Source: Euborellia annulipes
Taxonomy: Eukaryota; Arthropoda; Insecta; Dermaptera; Anisolabididae
Direction of reading: 5' to 3'
Assembly: GCA_023213315.1 (NCBI GenBank)
Contig: JAKCPI010012549.1
Coordinates: 49,893-113,892, forward strand
DNA length: 64,000 nucleotides
Positions 11,753-23,244 of this stretch are shown in pieces (the stretch's first letter is position 1; every line of letters begins with the position of its first letter). The notes beneath the pieces were generated by a model, which was not told where the DNA came from, searched no databases, and saw nothing but the letters and a program-made list of their open reading frames with translations. The translations under genes and the position numbers were made by a program.

Positions 11753-11843
11753 TTTTTAAACACTCACACTTTTTTCTCATACACACTTCCATTCACACAC
11801 ACATAAATAAATCTTCTCGGCAACTCAGGCCACTATCGATACT
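11753..11843 (-). mobile_element. SINE 3' fragment
   Basis: The complement of the SINE tail region: 'cacacttttttctcat' through 'cggcaactcaggcca'. The head is absent. Confidence 0.6.
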
Positions 11844-11870
11844 CATTAATTTAATACGATACAATTGGAT

Positions 11871-12722
11871 AGTTAATTTAGAAGATTTAGCTTTCATGAA
11901 AATAATTTTTCTGTCAATTGTCAACGTTTTGTTCACCAATCACGAACTTCTTCAAGACAGTCAATTGTTTTTGAACTACAAGTTCTAATGTTTTATTGCT
12001 CTTATTTATAATTCGAGAATATTGCATTCAAATTTACTTATCCGAATTAGCTTGAATAAATTTTTATCTCACTATCTGGGGATCCCGAGATCTGAACACC
12101 CTTTAAATCAACAATAACATTTAATTATCACGTGAGATGTTCAAAAATTTTATTGTTGAAAACATAAAATTTAATTAATCTACAGTATTTCTCTTTCTAT
12201 CTTAAAGCTTTAATTAAAACATGAAAATTATTATATTGTTTTATGCTAACATATACGGTACCTCAGGCAATAATAAATAATAATAAAAAAATTATATTGT
12301 TTGATAATATTGTTGCTTTATCTCGAAATATAAAATGCATAATGATTAAATCAAATTCATTTTAATTAACCGTTTATCAATTTTTAAAATTTTTATCTTC
12401 AAAGATATGATCCTAATTTTTATATCACCTAATGTTTTATTTTCTTGTTTAAAAAAAAAATCTAGTGTGACTGGTCGCACAGTATTCTGTGCTGGTTACA
12501 GATTTTTTGTGCAGACATATATTTAGTTTCAGACAGTAGGACACTACTGTACATTTGAATTCAAGATGTAAAATGTATAAACAGAAAAATATTTATATTT
12601 TGTTATCATGGCAACCATTTCTCCTATCTTTTCTATGAAGTACAAGAGTAAAGTGGTCATCATAATATTTCAAGGGCAAAATGAGAATATACATTTTAAA
12701 GAGCATCTAAAAAATAATTGAT
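11871..12722 (+). repeat. Large direct repeat, copy 2
   Basis: Partner of 9571-10,420. The copy ends inside the HPE body near 12,722, after which the two HPE sequences differ. Confidence 0.85.
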
Positions 12723-12840
12723 TTATGAATTGTTGAGGCGAATTTTGAGAAAATCGAAAAAACTGAAAAAAAATACATCTGTAAAGTACTAGTACATTTT
12801 GATCGATTTTGATTAAAAGTGGCTCATGCAGTGGCTAACT
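12453..12840 (+). repeat. HPE copy, 3'-truncated
   Basis: Head and body match the family. The sequence leaves the family after the 'ttttgattaaaag' block. It overlaps direct-repeat copy 2. Confidence 0.75.
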
Positions 12841-12943
12841 TGTCATCACCAATAGAAGAAGCTCTTGTTTAATTTCTTTGACTACTTCAATCTAAGGGTT
12901 AGAGTATGGAGGTTCAAATTCATTCAAATTAATTTCAAAAATT

Positions 12944-13634
12944 AAAAATCTGGTGTGACTGGCGCACAGCACACAACTTTCTCTTACCTTCGGTAATCGA
13001 AAGTTGTGTACTGTGCTTGTCACACCAGATTATTTGTGTCGACATGTATTTAGTTCCCGGCAGTAGGGAATATTTGAATTCAGTTGTAAAATTTATAAGT
13101 ATGGGAAAATATTTATATTTTGTTACCATGGCAACAATTTCTCCTATCTTTCCTATGAAGCACAAGAGTAAAGTGTGCTTCAAACAAGTTTGTGGGCAAA
13201 ACGAGAATATACATTTGAAAGAGGATCTAAAAAATAATTGATTTTTGAATTTTAATCAAAATCGTTAGAGCGAATTTTGAGAAAATAAAAAAAAAACTGA
13301 AAAAGTGCATCAGGAAAGTACTATTACTCCTTGGCCGATTTTGATTAAAAGCTTATTTTTCCGGTCCCGCGGGGTGTTTAACTTAAATATAAAATTTCAG
13401 CCTCATAGCTCAATTCCTTCATGCTTAAAATTGAACACACACACACACACACACCCACACACACACCCACCACACACACACAGACAGACCATGTCGCGAA
13501 AACCACTTTTTTGGATTCAGGGGACCTCAAAACGTGAAGATCCATCAAAATCTCGACATCGAATTTTTGACATGAATCCAATACTTTCTCTCTATATATA
13601 TATTACATATATACATAGGTAAGAGAAAGTAAAA
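12944..13634 (+). repeat. HPE copy, full length
   Basis: Complete member of about 690 bp: head hairpin (about 12,944-13,030), body, an internal (CA)n tract at 13,436-13,490, the 'catgtcgcgaaaaccac' box and the tail 'ggtaagagaaagtaaaa'. It has no coding potential; ORFs in it come from the palindromic body. Confidence 0.9.
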
Positions 13635-14145
13635 AGACTGAAATAATTTATACGACTTTATTTGATTAACACGATGGACGGCTAATTTGTTCACAACGCT
13701 CTTATAATTGTAAATGAAAACAAAATATTTATTTTATCATTGGAACATTGAACTCATAAGCATAAACATAATAAATTTCTCGTTGAATTAATCAGTCCCC
13801 TAGGGCCCATAATCAAATTAATGAAGGGGACGGGGTGCGGTTAGATATTGCGGGGGTATCAATAATAAATAACACGGGGGCAATGCCACCTGCTGTCTCC
13901 CGGGAGCTGCTTTCTAGCTCTAGGTCTATTGGTCTGTCTAGCTGCTTTGGGGCTATTGATCTAGCCTTTTGGGTCATGTTGCCTAACCAAAAGAACTTGG
14001 ACCTCGGCCACTTTGACTAGACGATATTCATTTTCTTAGTTTCTAATCGGAGATATGAAATAATTTTAAATATATTTCTTATTATAATGTGAATGAATTT
14101 AACGGTCCTATGCAGAAAATAAAAAAGTAAACTTTATGTTCTTGA
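13635..14145. other. GC-richer island of unknown nature
   Basis: Between two HPE copies, 13,790-14,020 is much richer in G+C than its surroundings. It contains a 61-codon ORF (13,835-14,020) without recognisable motifs. It could be an old exon, a transposon fragment or chance. Confidence 0.3.
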
Positions 14146-14149
14146 AGTG

Positions 14150-14763
14150 ATCGAAGTTTGTACTGTGCTTGTCCCAGATTTTTTGTGTCGACATGTATTT
14201 AGTTTCCGACAGAGGGTACAATTGAATTCAAGATGTAAAATTTATAAGTATGGGAAATATTTATATTTTGATACCATGGCAACCATTTCTCCTATCTTTT
14301 CTATGGAGTACAAGAGTAAAGTGGTCTTCAGAAGATTTCAATCACAAAATGAGAATATACATTTTATAGAGAATCTAAAAAATAATTGATTTTTGAATTT
14401 AAAAAAAAATCGTTGGAGCAAATTTTGAGAAAATCGAAAAAAACTGAAAAAGTGCATCAGTAAAGTGCTAGTACTCTTTGGCTGATTTTGTTCAAAAGCT
14501 TCGTGTCACGTCCCAGGGGGTGCCTAACTTAAATATAAAATTTCAACTTCCTAGCTCTTTTCGTTCTTGAGATATTTTGTTCACAGACACACACACACAC
14601 ACACACCCCACAGACAGGCCATGTCGCGAAAACCACTTTTTTGGATTCAGGGGACCTCAAAACGTGAAGATCCATCAAAATCTCGACATCGAATTTTTGA
14701 CATGAACCAATACTTTCTCTCTATATATATATTACATATATACATAGGTAAGAGAAAGTAAAA
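14150..14763 (+). repeat. HPE copy, head-truncated
   Basis: Starts in the distal arm of the head hairpin ('gtgcttgtcccagatt') and runs to 'ggtaagagaaagtaaaa'. The internal microsatellite is (CA)n at 14,586-14,606. Confidence 0.85.
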
Positions 14764-14871
14764 ATAAACTTTATGTTCTTGAAGTGATTGGATTTTAATC
14801 TGTTTAATATTATATTTATATATGTGTTTTTTCATCCTCTCCATTTTTTTAACTAATCATTTGAACTTATA

Positions 14872-14998
14872 AAAATCTGGTGTGACTGGTCGCACAGCAC
14901 ACCTTTTTTTCTTACATTCGGTAATTGAAAGTTGTATTCTGTACTTGTCACACCAGATTTTTTTGTGTCGAGATATATTTAGTTTCCACCGATATATA
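14872..14998 (+). repeat. HPE head only
   Basis: The hairpin head 'aatctggtgtgactgg ... gtcacaccagatt' and the start of the body are present. A SINE fragment then takes over. Confidence 0.75.
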
Positions 14999-15055
14999 TT
15001 TGGTATCCAAATGGCTTAAATAAAATCATCGGACTGCCTGGGATCCGAACCCCGG
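14998..15055 (-). mobile_element. SINE fragment (internal)
   Basis: 'ttggtatccaaatggctt' and 'ggactgcctgggatccga' match the SINE on the minus strand. It breaks into a G-run. Confidence 0.6.
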
Positions 15056-15352
15056 GGGGGGGGGCGAACTCCCTCTCCTCCATACACAAAAATATATTTA
15101 AAATCCGAATATACCTGAACCCCAGGGGGCCAGGACCTCTCAAAGACAAATTTTCATTAAATTTTGTGATATGATAAATTTTACACATAAATACATCAAC
15201 ATAATAATGAGATGTCAAGCACTCGCAAATAATTTTTTAATATCTTACAGGAACTTTCTAATCAGCTATATTTAATTCCCTCAAGAGCTAACATCTGTCG
15301 AGTCATAAAAAATTTGATAATATAAATGAATGAATAAGAGTTCAGGAGCCCC
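15056..15352. other. Unassigned spacer
   Basis: Starts in a poly(G) run and is otherwise AT-rich. No gene recognised. Confidence 0.4.
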
Positions 15353-15872
15353 CGGGCTTGGTGTAGTAGGTGCCTACATTCTATACCAAACGTCGCGGGT
15401 TCGGGTGGACCAAGGGCGGATCCAGAGGTGTTTCTCGGAGGGGGGGGGGGAATCTGGTGTGACTCGTCGCACAGCACACTATTTTTTTTTAATTTTGGTA
15501 ATTTAAAACCGCATTCTGTACTTGTTTGCCAGAATATAAATACACATCAAATTTTTAAGTATTAATTTTAAAAATTTTACATTAAAAATAATTTTTTTTG
15601 CGAAAAAAAGGTATTTTTCGAATCTGGCGGGGGGGGGGGGGGGGGGGGGTAATTACCCCCTTTACCCCCCTGTATCCGCCCTTGGTTCGGACCCCAGGTA
15701 GTTCGATGATTTTAACATTATTTGAGCCATTTGGATACCAAATGGTTTAAATAGAAATGCCTGAACCCCCAATAGATATATTCATTACAACGGTTATCGT
15801 AAGTCTTATATGGCCTAAGTTGCCGAAAATACTGTGTGAATGTGTGTGTGAGTGTGAATGAGAAAAAAAAAT
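15353..15872 (+). mobile_element. SINE split by a MITE
   Basis: The tRNA-like head (15,353-15,410, with 'cttggtgtagtagg' as A box) and the remaining B box and body (15,685-15,872, ending 'gtgtgaatgagaaaaaa') flank a hAT-type MITE inserted within the B-box region. Confidence 0.8.
15411..15684. mobile_element. hAT-type MITE (CAAGGGCGGATC family), copy 1
   Basis: The termini are CAAGGGCGGATCCAG and, as complement, CAAGGGCGGATACAG. The right flank GTTCGGAC matches the interrupted SINE; the left flank is the same with a small insertion. The element contains G-runs and an HPE head starting 'aatctggtgtgactcg'. A second copy is at 45,736-46,188. Confidence 0.75.
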
Positions 15873-16805
15873 CTAAGAATTCAGTAGTAAAGTAAGATAA
15901 TTATTATAAAAAAAATTTATATTTCGTTTCCGAGGTTCTCTGAAGATGAGTTTGAGGTGCAACGTCGGCAACGAAATATATATTTTTTTAATCAATCCAA
16001 TTAAAATGGTTCGCGGGTTAATCAAATTTTTATTTCCAATATTCAAAGAGATTTTTAATGATAAAAAGTGAATTTTTTTTTTTTTAATGTATAGGGAGGT
16101 AAATCGTTTTGTACAAATTCAACGTTTCAATATCAATAAAAGTAAGTTAATGTTCTATAATCACGCTAAAGGGGTTGAACGGATTTGCACTATAAATTTT
16201 ATTTTTTTTTCTTCTTTTCTTTGTAGAAAGAATATCTCTCTTCAGAGAGTGATAAGGAGGTTTTTGCGTTTAGAGTGTTTAAGAAATACGACCAACCTTC
16301 CTTCCTTTATAATAATAATAAAATAAAATATAATAAATCTTATACTATATATGAATAAAGATGATCATTCCCACACTACACCAAGCTTAAATTTCTTAAA
16401 AAAATTCAAATAACGTGTTTTTTTAAGAACGTGAGACCTTTCAAAAGGGACAAATAACAAATGAGGTGTCAATATCGAGCGCCTCAACTATAATTTGAGT
16501 AACAAAGACATATCACACAATTCATCTAATTAATTAAATGAAAAAAGAGTATAAATCTTGTTTTCTTATAAGCACTCTACCTAAGAAGGTAAGCGTATGC
16601 CTATTTCTGAATGAAACAGATAGTATGAAAATCAATTTGAAAAAATGAAGACAGTTTCCACAAAATTAGAGGAAGAAATTTTGTATACGTGAATACTTGG
16701 ATCAATCAACAATCAATGGGGTGCATAATTTGGATCGTGTTTGGTTTCTGGAAGGTAAACAACTCATATGATTACTAATTAATTTCTCAAATTAACTCTC
16801 CACGA
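15873..16805. other. AT-rich spacer with a small hairpin
   Basis: No gene recognised. At about 15,918-15,990 'tatatttcgttt' and 'aacgaaatatata' bracket a 'ctctgaagatgag' block, a degenerate relative of the CTGANGA motif. Confidence 0.4.
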
Positions 16806-17072
16806 CTACCCGACTAGAAATTATTTTGAGATCACCCTTAGTATACATCGGGACCTCATTGGGTCTCAAGGAGGCATGCCCAATAGGGAAATCCCTATAA
16901 GCGCCCAATTAGAACCCAATCGGGAAGTTTTCAGGAAAAATAAAATAACTTATAGTCTGTTTCTCCCAATTGTGTTTTATGTGGAACCTAAATGGGAAAT
17001 AATTGTCTAATCAGGACTTTGCGGCCCAATGAGGACCCAATAGGTCTTAGATTAAAATTTTTAGTCGGGTAG
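16806..17072. mobile_element. MITE with CTACCCGACTA inverted repeats
   Basis: The ends are CTACCCGACTAGAAATT and, as complement, CTACCCGACTAAAAATT. The interior is packed with CCCAAT/ATTGGG repeats in both orientations. No target duplication is clear, so the superfamily is unknown. Confidence 0.65.
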
Positions 17073-17639
17073 TAAAGAGTGAACCAAAATTAAATGTTGA
17101 TTTTTAGGAAAATTTAATAATCAGTAAATTAATATATTTTACCCTAATGGTGCGTGAAATTTTTGACTGTACAATTCCTACTCTTTTGATAGCTCGGACA
17201 CCTTGAATATAATTTTATTTAAGTAAATTTCGAGATCTATTAATTTGAATAAGATATGAATAAGAATTCAATGATTCAATTCCTCAATTCAGATTAACTA
17301 AACACATTTGTTAAATATACAGTAGGCCTAATTTTATATTATCGAACTGAAAACTATAATTGACAAATAATTATGAAATGAAAAAAGAAATATGAACAGA
17401 GTTATGCTGAGGAACTTTGACAGATGATACAATTTAATCTATCTCTCTTAAACAACGAAATACCACTAGCTGCTGTTCTCTTCTTTTCCTGACTACTTAT
17501 CCTAATTGAACTACCAATTATAAGCCCTACGAATCTTTTTACTTTTTTTTTAATGCAACTGAAGATGAAAAGAAAAAGCTTCTTTCAAGACAACAAATCC
17601 GCCACCTAAGCAATTTTGTTGCCTAAGCTCAAGGTATTT
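17073..17639. other. Unassigned AT-rich spacer
   Basis: No gene or repeat recognised. Confidence 0.4.
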
Positions 17640-17815
17640 GTGGCGCGGGCTGTACTTCATGGAAAATATAAAAAAAGAAACAGTTGCCAGGGTAACAAAA
17701 TGTTTATAAATTTTTTAATGTACCCTCCAGGAAAATAAATGTATGTCGGCATAAAAATATCTGGTGTCCCAAGCACAGAAAACAACATGTTTGTGTTATG
17801 CGACCACTTTTTCTT
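17640..17815 (-). repeat. HPE relic
   Basis: A degraded reverse copy: 'gttgccagggtaacaaaat' (body) and 'tatctggtgtcccaagcac' (head) are recognisable. Much is lost. Confidence 0.6.
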
Positions 17816-18103
17816 TTTAGGTTTTATATTTAAAATTTAGTATGTAAAGTATTGGATTAATTTTATTATTTTTTCTTTTGAAAGAGAAAGAGTTAATCCT
17901 TTTTTAAGGGCCTGCATTCGTTCCAAACAGATATGATTTTTCATTTAAAAGAGAGGATTATTATTTTTCGTTTTGTCTGGAATTTATTTTATAATTAACT
18001 TATTGTATATAAATTAATGCAATGTATTCAAGCGTAAATCCAAGATTAAACATGACGTAAAAGAAAAAATATCCCGAATTAAAAATGACTTTAGATAAAA
18101 AAA
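17816..18103. other. Unassigned AT-rich spacer
   Basis: Nothing recognised. Confidence 0.4.
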
Positions 18104-18788
18104 AAATCTGGTGGGACTGTCGCACAGCACACAACTTTCGATTACCGAAGGTAAGAGAAAGTTGTGTTCTGTGCTTGTCACACCAGATTTTTCGTGTCGA
18201 CATATATTTAGTTTCCGCCAATATATTAGAATTTAAGATGTCAAATATGTCAAATTTATAAACATGGGAAAATATATATATTTTGTTACCATGGCAACCA
18301 TTTCTCCTATCTTTCCTATGAAGCACAAGAGTAAAGTGTGCTTCAAACAATTTTGAGGGCAAAACGAAAATATACATTTGAAAGAACATCTAAAAAATAA
18401 TTGATTTTTGAATTTTAATCAAAATCGTTTGAGCGAATTTTAAGAAAATCGGAAAAAACTGAAAAAGTACATCAGTAAAGTACTAGTACTCTTTGGCCGA
18501 TTTTGATTAAAAGCTTATTTTCCCGGTCCCGGGGAGTGTTTAATTTATATATAAAATTTCAACCTAATAGCTCAATTCCTTCATGCTTAAAATTGAACAC
18601 ACACCCACACACCCACCCACACACAGACAGACAGAGACAGACCATGTCGCGAAAACCACTTTTTTGGATTCAGGGGACCTCAAAACGTGTATATCCATCA
18701 AAATCTCGACATCGAATTTTTGACATGAATCCAATACTTTTCTCTCTATATATATATTAACATATATATAGAGGTAAGAGAAAGTAAA
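18104..18788 (+). repeat. HPE copy, full length (tandem copy 1)
   Basis: Complete head hairpin, body, (CA)n/(CAGA)n tract (18,597-18,642) and 'gaggtaagagaaagtaaaa' tail. A second copy follows head-to-tail with no spacer. Confidence 0.9.
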
Positions 18789-19296
18789 AAATCTGGTGTG
18801 ACTGGCACAGCACACAACTTTCTCTTACCTTCGGTAATCGAAAGTTGTGTTCTGTGCTTGTCACACCAGATTTTTTGTGTCGACATGTATTTAGTTCCCG
18901 GCAGTAGGGAATATTTGAATTCAGATGTAAAATTTATAAGTATGGGAAAATATTTATATTTTGTTACCATGGCAACCATTTCTCCTATCTTTCCTATGAA
19001 GCACAAGAGTAAAGTGTGCTTCAAACAATTTTGAGGGCAAAACGAGAATATACATTTGAAAGAGCATCTAAAAAATAATTGATTTTTGAATTTTAATCAA
19101 AATCGTTAGAGCGAATTTTGAGAAAATCGAAAAAAACTTAAAAAGTACATCAGTAAAGTACTAGTACTCTTTGGCCGATTTTGATTAAAAGCTTATTTTG
19201 TCGGTCCCGGGGGTGTTTAACTTAAATATAAAATTTCAGCCTCATAGCTCAATTCCTTCATGCTTAAAATTGAACACACACACACACACCCACACA

Positions 19297-19333
<37 letters not shown>

Positions 19334-19480
19334 CATGTCGCGAAAACCACTTTTTTGGATTCAGGGGACCTCAAAACGTGAAGATCCATCAAAATCTCGA
19401 CATCGAATTTTTGACAGAATCCAATACTTTCTCTCTATATATATATATTACATATATACATAGGTAAGAGAAAGTAAAAA
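18789..19480 (+). repeat. HPE copy, full length (tandem copy 2)
   Basis: Begins directly after the tail of the previous copy. Its long (CA)n tract lies at 19,274-19,331 and its tail is 'ataggtaagagaaagtaaaa'. The head-to-tail join shows what the boundary of the unit looks like. Confidence 0.9.
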
Positions 19481-20589
19481 TTATAAAAATATCTTAAATT
19501 GTTTAACGTGTTAAAAATATTAAATAATTTTCAATCACAATGAATAGTAGATATAAGTCTTGATTAATGATTAATAAAAATATTATATTAAATTAATAAA
19601 TTAATTTTGAGTATAGTGGCTGTAATGAAAAAAAATACTTTAAATTTTAACGGTGATAAAAGAAATAGAACTCATTAGAGAATAATTAGTGATGTAGGCC
19701 TATTAATACTATTTGGGAAAAGGATAGAAAAATATTTGGGACATTAATTATACAATAAAAAATAAAAAAAATGATAGATCATTTTTTTTCAACCTCACTT
19801 TGAATTTATGTCACAATTTGCTTTTAATAAACAAGTGAGATGATGTTAGTCTAATTGTAAAAACGTAGGGGGCCACTAAACCGTGTCATCATTCATAATT
19901 ATTTGAAAAACATGTGCATCAATCATTTCGAAAATAAATAAAAAAATCTGATGGGACTCAAATAGATTTCTCTTATGTTCGGTAATCGAAAGTTGTGTGA
20001 TGTGCTGTGTCGCGTATGTTTATAGTTACTGATAGTAGGGTTAATCAATTTATATCAAATGATATAAATAAATGTGCCTAGACTATATAAATAATAAATA
20101 AATAGTATATAGTGTTTTTTGCCTCGGTTATCAAGACTTAAAAAAAAACCATACTAAAAAAATACTCCATATCTCTGATGTGATCCACAAAACATAATTC
20201 AAATTGTATTTTAATAGAAATCTGATTAATGTTTAATTTCATCTCGTTCCTCCCACCTTCCCTCATCTCTCTGATATTGTAATTTAATTACAAATCAAGT
20301 ACAGTTTATAACTTATATGTTTAAAATAGTTTGACAACCATAAACTAACCGGAAGGTTTAACCGGACAGGAATTTATATTAATAATTAATTATTAATAAT
20401 GCCTTTCAACTCTTTGATAAATGGAAGCTCGAGGCGAAGTAAATATATTCGGATATCGTTTCGATTGATTTTCAATACAAGTTCGATTTCTAATACCATA
20501 AAAAAATTTAATTATATTATATGCGTTGAAGGGGGAGGGGGGAAGGAAATTCCGATTTCCCCGTAGGATTTAACAAATTTAGAGTTATA
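19481..20589. other. AT-rich spacer with an HPE head relic
   Basis: Mostly featureless AT-rich DNA. At about 19,943-20,040 a decayed HPE head is visible ('ttcggtaatcgaaagttg'). No gene seen. Confidence 0.5.
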
Positions 20590-20793
20590 TTAGATTTTTT
20601 AGAAAAAAATTTCAACCATCGAGCTCTTCTCGTCCTTGAGATATTCTGTCCCCCACAGACACGCAGGCAGACCATGCCGCGAAAACTACTTTTTTGGATT
20701 CAGGGGACCTCTAAACGTGTATATCCATCAAAATCTCGACATCGAATTTTTGACATGAGAGTAATACTTTCTCTATATAAGAAAGAATAAATA
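20590..20793 (+). repeat. HPE tail fragment
   Basis: Contains the 'cttgagatattctgt', 'cgcgaaaactacttttttg' and 'cgacatcgaatttttgaca' boxes of the family's 3' third. Confidence 0.8.
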
Positions 20794-21560
20794 GTCTGTC
20801 TTTGAGAGAGAGGGTTAGGTGAACTAATTAAAAGCTTTTTTCCTCTTATAAATTCAAATCCCTCATTCAACGAATAATTAATATTTTAATATTCTTTGAA
20901 CAAGAATATGTCTGTTGTTGTAATGTCCAGAGACAAATAATAATTTTCTAAAAAAGATTTGAAACACTTGAAGAAGAAACAATCTATGACGAAACGCTTT
21001 ACTTAAAATGAAATTAAATCAGTTGAAAAAGTGGCTGTTGAATATTAATTTCATTTCCAAATAACCTAACTCAAACTATTACTTAAATACGTATATATAG
21101 GCCTATATTGCATGAACAAGTATGAACGTGTCTGCAAGTCTAGATCAAACGTATAAGATTTCAATATGATCAAAGAATATAATTTTTTGAAAGATTAGTT
21201 GCTTTCATTTGATTAATAACCTATTTAGTTTTAAGCATTGGAAGTGCATTTAAGGTCAAAATGAACTTAGTGCACATAAAATTAATTTAAAGCGGTGGGG
21301 ATTAACTCATAGCATGGTACACATATTGATATTTTAATAATAGGCCTATACGAAAGATTTCACATCTAAGGAGTAAAATAAAATTTGCAGAAAAATTGCA
21401 AATTAAACACGAGATCAAAAAAACAAGAAAATATTAAAAGATGCAATGCAACCATATAGAACTTAAAACACATTTTGAGAAATTTTTAAATTTCAATATT
21501 AAATAGAATATTTAACAACTAAATAGTATAATTAACGAACAATTAGTAATTTTGAGTTGA
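20794..21560. other. Unassigned AT-rich spacer
   Basis: No gene or repeat recognised. 'taggcctata' motifs recur, as elsewhere in the window. Confidence 0.4.
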
Positions 21561-21565
21561 AATAC

Positions 21566-21620
21566 CTAGGTAAAATAGGTGAGAAACGGAGAGGATGAAG
21601 GTGACGCGACCGGCTGCCAT
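21566..21620 (-). CDS. Possible first coding exon (minus strand), speculative
   Basis: An ATG at 21,620-21,618 in the context ATTATGG opens an 18-codon stretch, MAAGRVTFILSVSHLFYL. It reads like the start of a signal peptide: a basic residue followed by a hydrophobic run. It ends at a CTAG|GTATTT sequence that could be a splice donor. The block is GC-richer than its neighbours, and a CCAAT box and a TTGGCGCC site lie upstream on the same strand. No downstream exon is identified. This is inference; it could equally be a non-coding CpG-rich block. Confidence 0.2.
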
Positions 21621-21800
21621 AATGGCTGACTGCAAAGTGAAGCGGCTTCGAAAATCTTGCGAAAATTAACACAGAAACACACTAGACAAGATCCTCCCTC
21701 CTACTGAGGAGACAAGGCATCCCATCGGCTCTTTGGAGCAGGCGAATTCTGGCGCCAAGATTTTATCGCCTCTGATTGGTTGATTAGTAGGAGAGAGGGG
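21621..21800 (-). promoter_or_regulatory. Promoter-like block (minus strand)
   Basis: Read on the minus strand this block has AACCAATCAGAGG (CCAAT box near 21,780), TCTTGGCGCCAGA (E2F-like core TTGGCGCC near 21,752) and a TCAGT initiator-like step. It leads into the possible exon at 21,620. Further upstream, 21,790-21,855 is a purine-rich GAGAGG tract. No experimental support. Confidence 0.3.
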
Positions 21801-22038
21801 AGAGAAGAGAGAAGAGAAGGGGAGAGAAGTGAGAAGGGGAAGGAGGAGAAGAGATTGATAATGAATCAGTCTTCTCAAATTCTCTATATAGTTTTTTCAA
21901 TTGATTGGTGCAATTAAAATTAATTTCTTGGAATGGAAGATTTATTGCATTTATTTTTGACCAAGGCATTAGAGGTCAAGTTTTAATTATAAAAAGAAAT
22001 ATTTTTATTATAATTCGCTTTATTGAAGAACTCTACAT

Positions 22039-22070
<32 letters not shown>
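21801..22070. other. Purine tract and poly(T)
   Basis: A GAGA-rich tract (to about 21,855), AT-rich DNA, and a poly(T) of about 30 nt at 22,041-22,070 that abuts the SINE. The poly(T) is the A-tail of that SINE seen from the other strand. Confidence 0.6.
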
Positions 22071-22075
<5 letters not shown>

Positions 22076-22309
22076 CACTTTTTTCCATTCACACTCACAT
22101 TCACACACACATAGACAGTCTTTTCGGCAACTTAGGCCATAAACGATTTTATACGATAACTGTTATTTGTATAATAAATATATTTTGGTCCAAGCATTCT
22201 TATTTAAGCTATTTGGTATCCAAATGGCTTAATAAAATCATCAGACTGCCTGGGATCCGAACCCTCGACCCTTGGTATACAAGGCGCGCTCCCAACTACG
22301 CCAAGCCCG
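22071..22309 (-). mobile_element. tRNA-derived SINE, nearly complete
   Basis: On the minus strand it runs from the tRNA-like head ('gggcttggcgtagttggg') through the B box ('gggttcggatccc'), the body and the AATGGAAAAAAGTGTG tail into poly(A). It is the best minus-strand copy of the family. Confidence 0.8.
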
Positions 22310-22535
22310 AGAGCTATCTATAATCAAAAGTCAAATAGTGAAAATGGAACTGTGATTTTCTCTTATTTTAGTGAATTTCAATTTTGAATAGTAGGTCTAT
22401 ATAAAATGAGAGAAAGTAAAAATTAGGAATCAGAAAGCAATAGAAAACATTCTTTATCGTATTTATTAGTTTGTCTTATGATAGTTGTGGACTGTGCGTC
22501 CTGTCACACCAGATTTTTTTTATTTTCTTTTTTCT
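22310..22535 (+). repeat. HPE relics
   Basis: Short pieces of the family: 'aaaatgagagaaagtaaaa' near 22,400 and the distal head arm 'ctgtcacaccagatttttt' near 22,500. Confidence 0.5.
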
Positions 22536-22750
22536 TTACATAGGCCTATATAATTCTTCTGTACGTGTGTATGTGACTGAACTCCTCTTAAACGACTGAA
22601 CCGATTTTGATGAAATTTTTTGAGTCTGTTTGTGAGAGTCCCGGACAGATTATGATTCACAAAAAATCATAAGTTAATGAATAATTAACCGTTAAAATAA
22701 GAAAAAAATAAAGATAGGGGGCTATTACAACTTCGAAATAAAAATAAAAT
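22536..22750. repeat. Insect-type 'gaaccgattttgatgaaa' repeat fragment
   Basis: 'actgaaccgattttgatg' and 'gtgagagtcccggac' resemble a motif that recurs in transposon-derived repeats of many insects. The class cannot be fixed from the fragment. Confidence 0.4.
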
Positions 22751-23244
22751 TTGAGTTTTTTCGGACCATCTAATAAATACATTATTAATTTTTTTTTTTT
22801 TTCTTTTTTAAATAAGAGCAACTCTCCCTTCTCCCTTCTCTCCCTTCTCGTGGCTTTGATTCATTCGAGAATTGTCAGTAAAATTAATTAAACATCCCTT
22901 TTGATAAATTCCTAAACTCGGATGTGTCTTTTTAATCTTTTTTTTCTCTCTTTATTTTCTCTTTTATATTTGAAAGGGAGAGATTCAGTGAATCTTAAAA
23001 TCATTAGAATTAATCTCAAAACTTTTTTATATGTTTTGTAAACGATGCCAAAATAAATAAAGTAAAATCAATTTCACTTTTATCCAATAAGTAAGTTGAG
23101 GGAAATTTTTCAATTGTTGAAAATACAACCAATACGATATGTTATATTAGTGTTTATATTAGTGTTTGCTGTTCTTTTATGAGGAAAGCCAATATTTATA
23201 TAACAGGACGTTTATAATTTTTTAGATGTTAGTCGGCTTAACCA
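22751..23244. other. Unassigned spacer
   Basis: No gene recognised. A pyrimidine-rich stretch lies at 22,820-22,850. Confidence 0.4.

Noticed and set aside
12935..13241. Overlapping ORFs of about 75-130 codons on both strands in HPE copies, with recurring peptides such as MATISPIFPM and its reverse-strand partners
   Set aside because: They coincide with the HPE body in every copy, occur on both strands because of inverted symmetry, and change length with copy-specific indels. No coding constraint is visible.
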